Of a stretch of 14,711 nucleotides of DNA, positions 8,394 through 13,889 are shown one piece after another. The notes below the pieces were generated by a model, which was not told where the DNA came from, did no database searches, and worked only from the letters and a program-made list of their open reading frames with translations. A program made the translations under genes and the position numbers. Position 1 is the first letter of the stretch. Every line of letters begins with the position of its first letter. The stretch spans positions 1 through 14,711 of the forward strand of contig JBKOUY010000242.1 of assembly GCA_046723645.1 (NCBI GenBank). Direction: 5' to 3'. The stretch comes from DASQUK01 sp046723645 (GTDB taxonomy: Bacteria > Actinomycetota > Acidimicrobiia > Acidimicrobiales > VFJN01).

Positions 8394-8624
8394 GTGACGC
8401 TGTACCGGATCTATCACCGCCGTTTCGAGGCATACCACCACCCCGATGACCACAAGGGAGTCATGGCCACGTGGGACCGTGCGACGACGTGGGACGACCG
8501 GGCCGAGGCTGAGGCGATGGCCGCGGAGCTGAACCAGCGGGCCCGGCAGGCCGAGTCCGGCGATCTCGGCGAGGACGACTGGATCGTTGTCGACGATCGT
8601 GAGCCCCCGCGAGTGATCACGTAA
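8394..8624 (+). CDS. hypothetical 76-aa acidic protein
   Basis: A small protein I do not recognise. The frame is open well upstream, but the upstream part is Arg/Pro/Gly-rich out-of-frame-type sequence; protein-like composition starts at GTG 8394 with TLYRIYHRRFEAYHH. The middle (MATWDRATTWDDRAEAEAMA, residues about 25-44) looks helical and the C-terminus (EDDWIVVDDREPP) looks like a strand with acidic flanks, giving an overall pattern of beta-rich N-terminus, helix and terminal strand. There is no signal peptide or cysteine. No Shine-Dalgarno sequence is present, but a -10-like TATACC lies six bases upstream of GTG. Function unknown; cytosolic by composition. Confidence 0.5.
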   Translation: MTLYRIYHRRFEAYHHPDDHKGVMATWDRATTWDDRAEAEAMAAELNQRARQAESGDLGEDDWIVVDDREPPRVIT

Positions 8625-8628
8625 CGGC

Positions 8629-8667
8629 GGCGTGCCGGATACGCAACATGCGGGCGGATGGCACGCC
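8629..8667. terminator. hairpin between convergent small genes
   Basis: GGCGTGCC (8629-8636) pairs with GGCACGCC (8660-8667) across a 23-nt loop that can itself pair partly (GCA with TGC). It lies between the TAA at 8622-8624 and the convergent TAG at 8684-8686; on the plus strand it is followed by a T/G-rich run (GTGTTTGTGTCT). Probably a shared terminator. Confidence 0.5.
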
Positions 8668-8683
8668 CAGCGTGTTTGTGTCT

Positions 8684-8950
8684 CTAGCCTCCGCAGTTGT
8701 CGGGAATGGTGCCGCCGTTGGTGTTGAGGATGGCGGTGATCATGCCTTCGTCGAACCCGTGAGGGTTGGCCACGGAGCCGGCGACCGCGAACATCCCGAA
8801 CGCGGCGTTGGGGTTCGTCATGTTGCACGCGCCGGTGAGGCCGTATGGGGGTGTGGGTCCCGGCTCCGCCTCGGCAACGCTGGCACCTACGCCGCTTGCT
8901 GCCAGCATTAGGGCCGTCACGAGCAGGATTCTCCGAATTGCACGCTTCAT
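8684..8950 (-). CDS. small secreted two-cysteine protein
   Basis: An 88-residue exported protein. The N-terminus MKRAIRRILL is basic, followed by a hydrophobic core (residues 8-24) and an AEA cleavage site at 26-28, leaving a mature peptide of about 60 residues. That peptide has exactly two cysteines, C42 (GACNMTN) and C86 (DNCGG), likely a disulfide closing the domain, and the segment FGMFAVAGSVANPHGFDEGM between them. ATG 8950 is supported by GGGAGG eight bases upstream. A -10 (TACTGT) lies about 57 bases upstream with an 11-bp direct repeat at the -35 position, suggesting activator control. I have seen similar short Cys-pair exported proteins in actinobacteria but know no function. It stands alone, convergent with the preceding small gene. 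Confidence 0.75.
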   Translation of the reverse strand: MKRAIRRILLVTALMLAASGVGASVAEAEPGPTPPYGLTGACNMTNPNAAFGMFAVAGSVANPHGFDEGMITAILNTNGGTIPDNCGG

Positions 8951-9006
8951 ATGTTCCGCCTCCCTGTCCCCCAGTCGGCATCTTCGCTGTGGCACCGACC
9001 TTGCCG

Positions 9007-9012
9007 ACAGTA
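9007..9012 (-). promoter_or_regulatory. -10 element for the small secreted protein gene
   Basis: TACTGT on the minus strand matches TANNNT. A start about seven bases downstream would give a leader of roughly 50 nt including the strong GGGAGG ribosome-binding site. No standard -35 hexamer is present; the CTTCAG direct repeat occupies that place. Confidence 0.4.
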
Positions 9013-9022
9013 AACCCTTGGG

Positions 9023-9039
9023 CTGAAGGACGACTGAAG
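9023..9039 (-). promoter_or_regulatory. CTTCAG direct repeat, possible activator site
   Basis: CTGAAG (plus strand) occurs at 9023-9028 and 9034-9039 with an exact 11-bp period, one helical turn. It spans the -35 position of the presumed promoter at 9007-9012. Tandem half-sites at 11-bp spacing overlapping -35 are typical of OmpR/PhoB-type response-regulator activation sites; the identity of the regulator is not known. Confidence 0.4.
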
Positions 9040-9077
9040 TGCTCATGCCGCTGGCCGGCGGTCGTTAGATCGACGGC

Positions 9078-9152
9078 ATGACCGGCCAGCGTGGGCGCCG
9101 GTCAGGCCCTGCGGGCGCCGAAGGCGCCGGCACGGAGCCGGCCCAACCTTGA
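9078..9152 (+). other. possible leaderless 24-codon ORF
   Basis: TTAGAT (9065-9070) ends seven bases before an ATG at 9078 that opens a 24-codon frame starting MTGQRGRRSGPAG and ending at TGA 9150-9152. Spacing matches the leaderless starts elsewhere in the window, but the peptide is Gly/Pro/Arg-rich and could be chance. It overlaps the GC hairpin at 9114-9128. Confidence 0.18.
9114..9128. terminator. GGCGCC hairpin downstream of ddl
   Basis: GGCGCC, a 3-base loop and a second GGCGCC form a tight hairpin about 95 nt beyond the ddl stop. Further GC-rich inverted segments surround it (GCCGGC pairs at 9128-9142). No T-tract follows, so its terminator role for ddl is tentative. Confidence 0.35.
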
Positions 9153-9220
9153 GAAGCTGAGGACCGAGGGCGACCGGTAGGCGGCTCCTGCCCTGGTCAA
9201 AGGCTATGCGAGGCGGGGTT

Positions 9221-10309
9221 TCACCGCTTGGTGGAGAACCGGCTGCGGTGGTCGTGCCGGTCGACGGCGAGGCGCACGAGCTCGTCGATGAGGTCGGGGT
9301 ACGCGAGCCCCGACGCCCCCCACAGCTTCGGGTACATCGAGATCGGCGTGAACCCGGGAATGGTGTTGACCTCGTTGACCAGGAATCCCCGGTCCCCCTC
9401 CTCGTAGAAGAAGTCGACGCGAGCCATGCCCTCGCAACGCAGGGCCCGGTAGGCGTCGAGGGCGAGTCCGCGGACCTGGGCGGTGGCCGCCTCGTCCAGG
9501 GGGGCCGGGACGAGCAGCTCGCAGGTGTCGTCGATGTACTTGTCCTCGTAGTCGTAGAACTCGTGGCTGGAGACGATCTCGCCCGGCACCGAGGCTCGCG
9601 GCTCGGCGTTGCCGAGCACGGCCACCTCGATCTCCCGGCCATCGACCCCCTGCTCGATCACCAGCCACTCGTCGTACGTCGCCGCGAGGGTCAGGGCCTC
9701 GTCGAGCTCGGACGGCTCGTGCACCTTGGAGACGCCGACCGACGACCCCAGGTTGGCGGGCTTCACGAACAGCGGATAGCGCAGGCCGGCCCGGCGCACG
9801 GCGTCGCCGGCACCGTCGGTCTCGCCGTCACGCACGGCGACCCACGCCGCCTGGGGCAGCCCGTGGACCGCCAGGATTTCCTTGGCCTTGACCTTGTCCA
9901 TCGCCAGCGCGGACGCCAGGACGCCGGAGCCGACGTACGGGACCCCCGCCAGCTCGAGCAGGCCCTGAACCGTTCCGTCCTCGCCGTGCGGGCCGTGGAG
10001 CAGCGGGAGCACGACGACCGGCAGATCGTCGGCCGATGGCGCGACGGTGCGCAGCGGCTCGACTGCCGTCCCCGTGGCCTCGAGACGGTCGGGCAGGGGC
10101 GACAGCGCGGCAGCGCCACGTTCCAGGGCCGCCCGGGCGGCGTCGGACTGCACCCACGTCCCCTCTCGGGTGATGCCCACGGGCACCACGTCGTAGCGGT
10201 CGGGATCGACCGCCCGCAGGACGTGGGCGGCGGTGGTGCACGACACCTCGTGCTCGGCCGACTGCCCGCCGAACAGGACGACGAGCCGGACGCGGTCTGG
10301 GCGGGTCAT
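9221..10309 (-). CDS. ddl: D-alanine--D-alanine ligase
   Basis: A 362-residue ATP-grasp ligase joining two D-alanines in the cytosol for peptidoglycan synthesis. Diagnostic segments, in order: VLFGGQSAEHEVS (11-23, E21 binding the first D-Ala amino group), GPHGEDGTVQGLLELAGVPY (106-125), FVKPANLGSSVGVSK (181-195, ATP-binding Lys and the SS substrate/phosphate loop), the omega-loop YDYEDKYID (252-260), MARVDFFYEE (295-304) and NEVNTIPGF (312-320, magnesium-binding E and N). The length is normal. ATG 10309 was chosen over an ATG-less upstream extension because the first beta strand starts eight residues later and TAGCCT lies eight bases upstream, a leaderless pattern. The Tyr-containing omega-loop favours D-Ala over D-lactate as second substrate. 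It is divergent from murF, whose enzyme uses its product. Confidence 0.95.
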   Translation of the reverse strand: MTRPDRVRLVVLFGGQSAEHEVSCTTAAHVLRAVDPDRYDVVPVGITREGTWVQSDAARAALERGAAALSPLPDRLEATGTAVEPLRTVAPSADDLPVVVLPLLHGPHGEDGTVQGLLELAGVPYVGSGVLASALAMDKVKAKEILAVHGLPQAAWVAVRDGETDGAGDAVRRAGLRYPLFVKPANLGSSVGVSKVHEPSELDEALTLAATYDEWLVIEQGVDGREIEVAVLGNAEPRASVPGEIVSSHEFYDYEDKYIDDTCELLVPAPLDEAATAQVRGLALDAYRALRCEGMARVDFFYEEGDRGFLVNEVNTIPGFTPISMYPKLWGASGLAYPDLIDELVRLAVDRHDHRSRFSTKR

Positions 10310-10317
10310 GGCCAGCG

Positions 10318-10323
10318 AGGCTA
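10318..10323 (-). promoter_or_regulatory. -10 element for ddl, leaderless
   Basis: TAGCCT on the minus strand matches TANNNT and ends eight bases before the ATG at 10309. No Shine-Dalgarno sequence is present in between. Confidence 0.45.
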
Positions 10324-10376
10324 ACGGGGTCCGGGGAGCGGACGGGCACACGGTCGGGACGGGTCCGTCGGCCTGC

Positions 10377-10382
10377 GATGAT
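10377..10382 (+). promoter_or_regulatory. -10-like element for murF
   Basis: GATGAT, one base from TATGAT, ends eight bases before the GTG at 10391, the same spacing as for ddl and the amidase gene. No Shine-Dalgarno sequence is seen. Weaker than the others because the first T is replaced. Confidence 0.3.
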
Positions 10383-10390
10383 GCTGCGCC

Positions 10391-11704
10391 GTGGACCTAC
10401 GCGCGAGCGCGATCGCAAAGGCGACCGGTGGGGTGCTCTTCGGCCCCGACGTGGCCGCGTCCGGCGCCACGATCGATTCGCGTCAGGTCGTCGCCGGACA
10501 GCTGTTCGTGCCCGTGGTCGCCGCTCGCGACGGCCATGACTTCGTCGCCGGCGCCGTGGCTGCGGGCGCTGTCGCCTACCTGACGTCGCGTGGTCCCGTC
10601 GAGGGCGTCGACGCCACGGCGGTCGAGGTCGCCGACACGGTCGAGGCCCTGGGCGCGGCCGGCCGCCACGCCCGCACCCGCCTGCGGGGACACGTCGTCG
10701 GCATCACCGGGTCCGTGGGCAAGACGAGCGTCAAGGACCTGCTGGCCGTCGCCCTGGGCGCCCGCTGGCGGACGTCGTCCAGCGTCGGGTCCTTCAACAA
10801 CGAGCTGGGCGTGCCGCTGACCCTGGTGAACGCCCTGGGCGACACCGAGGCGCTGGTGGTGGAGATGGGCGCCCGGGGCGCGGGCGACATCGCCCACCTC
10901 TGCGCGCTGGCGGCCCCGACCGTCGGCGTGGTGACCCGGGTGGCGGCCGTGCACACCGAGACGTTCGGGACGCTCGAGGAGGTGGCGGCGGCCAAGGGCG
11001 AGCTGGTCGAGGCGCTGCCCGTCGACGGCCACGCGGTCCTCAACGCGGGCGACCCGTTGGTGGCGGCGATGGCGTCCCGCACCTCCGCCGAGACCGTCAC
11101 GTTCGGCCGGGGAGGCGACGTTCGGGCGGAGTCGGCCACGCTCGACGACGAGTTGCGTCCGTCGTTTCGCCTCGTGTCGCCGTGGGGCGGGGCACAAGTG
11201 CATCTGCGGGTTCGGGGCGAGCACATGATCGACAACGCCCTCGCAGCGGCGGCGTCGGCGCTGGTGTGCGGCGTCCCACCGGCGGGCGTGGCGGAGGCGC
11301 TGGGGGCCGCGTCGCTGTCGCGCTGGCGGATGGACCTGGCCCGGCTGCCGTCCGGCGCGCTCGTGGTGAACGACGCGTACAACGCCAACCCGACGTCGAT
11401 GGCAGCGGCGTTGCGCGCCCTGGTCCGGCTACCCGCCCGGCGCCGCGTGGCGGTGCTCGGCATCATGGCCGAGCTGGGCCCGTCGAGCGACGCCGAGCAT
11501 CGGGCGGTGGGCGCGCTGGCCCGGGACCTCGGCGTCGAGATCATCGGCGTCGGCGCGCCGGCCTACGGCGGAACCACCGTCGGAGGCGTCGACGAGGTCC
11601 CGGGGGCGCTCGGGGCCGTCGGGGAGGGCGACGCGGTCCTCCTCAAGGGGAGCCGCGTCGCGGGCCTCGAACGGCTCATGGATCTCCTGGAAGCGTCGCC
11701 CTGA
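10391..11704 (+). CDS. murF: UDP-N-acetylmuramoyl-tripeptide--D-alanyl-D-alanine ligase
   Basis: A 437-residue Mur ligase that adds D-Ala-D-Ala to the UDP-MurNAc-tripeptide, completing the cytosolic pentapeptide precursor. Domain 1 (1-98) includes TIDSRQVVAGQLFVPV (27-42), the substrate-binding DSR motif. Domain 2 starts with the ATP loop GITGSVGKT (104-112, K111), then SFNNELGVPLTL (134-145), VVEMGARGAGDI (156-167, catalytic E158) and VAAVHTETFG (184-193; the usual HLE/HLD reads HTE), with AKGEL (201-205) carrying the Lys expected to be carbamylated or its equivalent. Domain 3 includes RWRMDL (311-316), NDAYNANP (327-334) and GIMAELG (357-363). GTG 10391 is the only start consistent with a full N-terminal domain. 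The length is at the short end of the family's range. Divergent from ddl with 81 bp between starts, which supports co-regulation. Confidence 0.95.
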   Translation: MDLRASAIAKATGGVLFGPDVAASGATIDSRQVVAGQLFVPVVAARDGHDFVAGAVAAGAVAYLTSRGPVEGVDATAVEVADTVEALGAAGRHARTRLRGHVVGITGSVGKTSVKDLLAVALGARWRTSSSVGSFNNELGVPLTLVNALGDTEALVVEMGARGAGDIAHLCALAAPTVGVVTRVAAVHTETFGTLEEVAAAKGELVEALPVDGHAVLNAGDPLVAAMASRTSAETVTFGRGGDVRAESATLDDELRPSFRLVSPWGGAQVHLRVRGEHMIDNALAAAASALVCGVPPAGVAEALGAASLSRWRMDLARLPSGALVVNDAYNANPTSMAAALRALVRLPARRRVAVLGIMAELGPSSDAEHRAVGALARDLGVEIIGVGAPAYGGTTVGGVDEVPGALGAVGEGDAVLLKGSRVAGLERLMDLLEASP

Positions 11705-11732
11705 GCGGCCCGCCCGCGGACTGCCGCCCCAC

Positions 11733-11738
11733 TAGCGT
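11733..11738 (+). promoter_or_regulatory. -10 element for the amidase gene, leaderless
   Basis: TAGCGT matches TANNNT and ends eight bases before ATG 11747, identical spacing to ddl. It lies in the 42-bp gap after murF, so the amidase can be transcribed independently of murF. Confidence 0.45.
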
Positions 11739-11746
11739 GCGGCGCG

Positions 11747-13159
11747 ATGGACTTCCGCCGCACCACAGTCGCCGAGATCGCCCAGCAGGTGGCGGCTCGG
11801 GCCGTGTCCGCCCGCGAGGTCGTGCAGGCCACCCTCGACCGGATCGACCGCTACGACGCCGACCTGGGCGCGTTCGTCGCCGTGGACGGCGAGTCGGCGC
11901 TCGCGGAGGCCGTCGCGATCGACGACCGCATCGCGGGCGGCGAGGACGTGGGGCCGCTAGCCGGTGTCCCGCTCGCGGTCAAGGACCTCGAGGACGCGGC
12001 CGGATTCGTCACCACGAAGGGATCGGCGGCCTACGCCGGCGGCGAGCCCGCCGCCACGGACTCGCCGTTGGTCGAGCGGCTGCGCGCCGCCGGCTGCGTG
12101 GTCGTGGGCAAGACCAACACCCCGGAGTTCGGCTGGAAGGCCGACACGGTCAACGGCGTGTTCGGCGCCACCCACAACCCCTGGTCGTTGGGGCGCTCGG
12201 CCGGCGGCTCGTCCGGGGGGTCGGCCGCGGCGCTGGCGGCCGGGCTGGTGCCGCTGGCGACCGGGTCGGACGGCGGGGGATCGATCCGCATTCCGGCGTC
12301 GGCCACGGGCCTGAGCGGCTTCAAGCCATCGCTTGGGCGCGTGCCGACGGGCGGGAGCGAGCCGCCCGGCTGGCCCATGCTGTCCACCAGGAGCGTCATG
12401 ACGCGCCGCATCCGTGACGCGGCGCTGACGCTCGATTGCGTCGTCGGTCCCGAGCCCACCGACCTCGTGTCGCTGCCACTGCCCGACGGCTCGTGGTCGC
12501 GGTCGGTCGACATGCTCAACCCACCTCGCAAGGTGGCATGGGCACCCACCTTGGGTTACCGCAAGGCCGATTCCGAGGTGTTGGCAGTGTGCGAGTCGGC
12601 GATCGCGCGACTCGAGGGCCTGGGGACCGAGGTCGTCGCGATCGAGGGGCCCTTCGAGGCCGACCCGGTGCAGGACTGGCTGGTGCTGGTCGCTGCGGCG
12701 TCGTTGCGGTCGCTGGACCGGTTCCGGACCGACGACGCCGTGTGGAGCCGCATCGATCCCGGGCTCGTCGCTCTGGTCGAGTGGGCACGCACGTCCGTCG
12801 GCCCCGGCCGGGTCATCGAGGCGCTCGACGCCTGCCACACGCTCAACCTGGCACTCGTGGACCTGTTTCACGGGGTCTCGTTGCTGTTGTCGCCGACGGT
12901 CGCCGGCCAGCTCCCGCGCGTGGGCGAACCGGGCACCATCGACGGCGAACCCGACATCAACTGGGTGGCGTACACCTACCCCTTCAACATGACCCGCTCG
13001 CCGGCAGGCTCGGTCTGCGCCGGCTTCACCGCCGACGGCATGCCCGTCGGGCTGCAGGTCGTCGGGCCCCAGCACGGGGACGTCGTGGTGCTGCGGGCGC
13101 TTGCGCTGCTGGAGGACACGCTCGCGCTCGACGCCACGGCGCCCGTCGGCGGCGACTGA
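11747..13159 (+). CDS. amidase-signature family amidohydrolase
   Basis: A 470-residue serine hydrolase of the amidase-signature family, hydrolysing a carboxamide or anilide. The Ser-cisSer-Lys triad is intact: K79 in PLAVKDLEDAAG, S155 in GRSAGGSSGGSAAALAAG and nucleophile S179 in DGGGSIRIPAS; the 24-residue spacing between the two serines is the family norm. GLQVVG near residue 435 is the typical C-terminal motif. No signal peptide, so cytosolic. It is not likely to be GatA: no gatB or gatC is adjacent and the substrate region after the nucleophile (PTGGSEPPGWPMLSTRSVMT) differs from GatA as I remember it. ATG 11747 fits with a -10-like TAGCGT eight bases upstream and no Shine-Dalgarno sequence. 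Proximity to murF may be coincidental. The natural substrate cannot be predicted. Confidence 0.92.
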   Translation: MDFRRTTVAEIAQQVAARAVSAREVVQATLDRIDRYDADLGAFVAVDGESALAEAVAIDDRIAGGEDVGPLAGVPLAVKDLEDAAGFVTTKGSAAYAGGEPAATDSPLVERLRAAGCVVVGKTNTPEFGWKADTVNGVFGATHNPWSLGRSAGGSSGGSAAALAAGLVPLATGSDGGGSIRIPASATGLSGFKPSLGRVPTGGSEPPGWPMLSTRSVMTRRIRDAALTLDCVVGPEPTDLVSLPLPDGSWSRSVDMLNPPRKVAWAPTLGYRKADSEVLAVCESAIARLEGLGTEVVAIEGPFEADPVQDWLVLVAAASLRSLDRFRTDDAVWSRIDPGLVALVEWARTSVGPGRVIEALDACHTLNLALVDLFHGVSLLLSPTVAGQLPRVGEPGTIDGEPDINWVAYTYPFNMTRSPAGSVCAGFTADGMPVGLQVVGPQHGDVVVLRALALLEDTLALDATAPVGGD

Positions 13160-13202
13160 CCGGGCAGGGGGCTCGGAGGCAGGTGCCCGTTTCCGGCCTT
13201 GC

Positions 13203-13208
13203 TAAAGT
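13203..13208 (+). promoter_or_regulatory. -10 element for tRNA-Val
   Basis: TAAAGT matches TANNNT and lies 11 bases before the first base of the tRNA, the right distance for a short 5' leader. No clear TTGACA-like -35 is present around 13180. Confidence 0.5.
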
Positions 13209-13219
13209 TCACTGCCCCC

Positions 13220-13293
13220 GGGCGTATAGCTCAGCTGGTTAGAGCGCACGCTTCACACGCGTGAGGTCAGAGGTTCGAGTCCTCTTACGCCCA
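13220..13293 (+). tRNA. tRNA-Val (anticodon CAC)
   Basis: A complete 74-nt cloverleaf. The acceptor stem GGGCGTA pairs with TACGCCC; the D stem is GCTC with GAGC; the anticodon stem CACGC pairs with GCGTG around the loop TTCACAC, giving anticodon CAC, which reads GUG valine codons; the T stem AGAGG pairs with CCTCT around TTCGAGT. The discriminator is A13293, and the 3' CCA is not encoded (the sequence continues CCG), so it must be added by the CCA-adding enzyme. Confidence 0.97.
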
Positions 13294-13513
13294 CCGAAGG
13301 CGCCTTATTCGGACCCTTGACATCCTGGGTGTGGGGTTCTGAGGTGCTGGTAGGACCCCTCGTCTCGGTGTTGGACGGCCGGTCTTTGGCTTCCTGGGCG
13401 AGGGCGGCTTCGGCTTCGAACAGGTCGGGTGGGATGGCGTCTCGGTAGTGGAGTTGGACGAGCTTGCGGCGTTCGTGGTCGAGCTGGGTGAGCACGCGAC
13501 CGCGTACCAGCAC
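13253..13513 (-). pseudogene. serine recombinase C-terminal remnant next to the tRNA
   Basis: An 86-codon frame beginning GTG CTG GTA at 13513. Residues about 8-40 (LTQLDHERRKLVQLHYRDAI and PPDLFEAEAAL) resemble the helical segment that follows the zinc-ribbon in large serine recombinases, where ERRKLL..YY..AI..DL..EE is a recurrent pattern. The catalytic N-terminal domain and the zinc ribbon are absent; in-frame stop TAG occurs about 12 bases upstream of this start. The C-terminal end reads backwards into tRNA-Val (VRGLEPLTSRV is antisense tRNA sequence), showing the frame is not a normal gene end. It is best read as decayed debris of an integrated element. Similarity is by eye only. Confidence 0.55.
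13294..13312 (+). terminator. hairpin immediately after tRNA-Val
   Basis: CCGAA (13294-13298) pairs with TTCGG (13308-13312); the interior holds the 10-bp palindrome AAGGCGCCTT (13297-13306), giving an alternative stem. The position right after the tRNA suits a terminator, but no T-run follows. Confidence 0.35.
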
Positions 13514-13605
13514 GTCACCGTCGCCCTAGGCGGTCCGCCTTTCGGAGGCCCGCGTCTCGTCGTGGAGGTTCGGGGTACGTGTCTCGTGGAGTAAGCGATC
13601 GGTTC

Positions 13606-13613
13606 GGAGGTGA
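13606..13613 (+). promoter_or_regulatory. perfect Shine-Dalgarno sequence
   Basis: GGAGGTGA, a full complement to the 16S rRNA 3' end, lies six bases before ATG 13620. It contrasts with the leaderless starts of the housekeeping genes and implies a leadered, strongly translated transcript. Confidence 0.8.
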
Positions 13614-13619
13614 GCGGTC

Positions 13620-13847
13620 ATGCCGGACAAGCGGCCCAGCGTGAAGAACGAAAAGCAGTACGAGGCGCTCAAGGACAGGGGCATGTCCAAGCAGCGGGCG
13701 GCGAGGATCGCGAACTCGCCGGACGCGTCGAAGCATGGCGGGAAGAAGTCCGGATCGGGTGGCGACTCGCGCCAAGGTGGCACCACGGCGCAGAAGAAGC
13801 GCGCGGGCCGCAAGGGCGGCAAGGCCACCGCGGCGAAGCGTTCCTGA
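13620..13847 (+). CDS. small basic protein resembling DUF7218 family
   Basis: A 75-residue Lys/Arg/Gly/Ser-rich protein. The N-terminal half (PSVKNEKQYEALKDRGMSKQ then RAARIANSPDASKHGG) matches the pattern P-x-K-[ND]-E-K-x-Y-E-x-L-[KR]-x-x-G-x-S-K-x-x-A-A-R-I-A-N of a widespread short protein family that I recall as DUF7218; in longer members this is followed by a Rho-termination-factor-like helical domain, which is absent here. The C-terminal half (KKRAGRKGGKATAAKRS) is very basic and could bind nucleic acid. No signal peptide or cysteine. The perfect Shine-Dalgarno six bases upstream fixes the start. It sits between a recombinase remnant and a propeller-like gene, so it may be cargo of the inserted element. 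The family function is unknown to me. Confidence 0.75.
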   Translation: MPDKRPSVKNEKQYEALKDRGMSKQRAARIANSPDASKHGGKKSGSGGDSRQGGTTAQKKRAGRKGGKATAAKRS

Positions 13848-13889
13848 CCGCATCCGCGTCACTCCGCACTGGACCCGGCGGGCCGGACC

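Noticed and set aside
9206..10324. Plus-strand 372-codon frame opposite ddl
   Set aside because: Antisense shadow of a well-supported D-Ala-D-Ala ligase.
11747..13159. Amidase as glutamyl-tRNA amidotransferase subunit A
   Set aside because: No gatB or gatC nearby and the sequence around the substrate pocket is unlike GatA, so a general amidase-signature call is safer.
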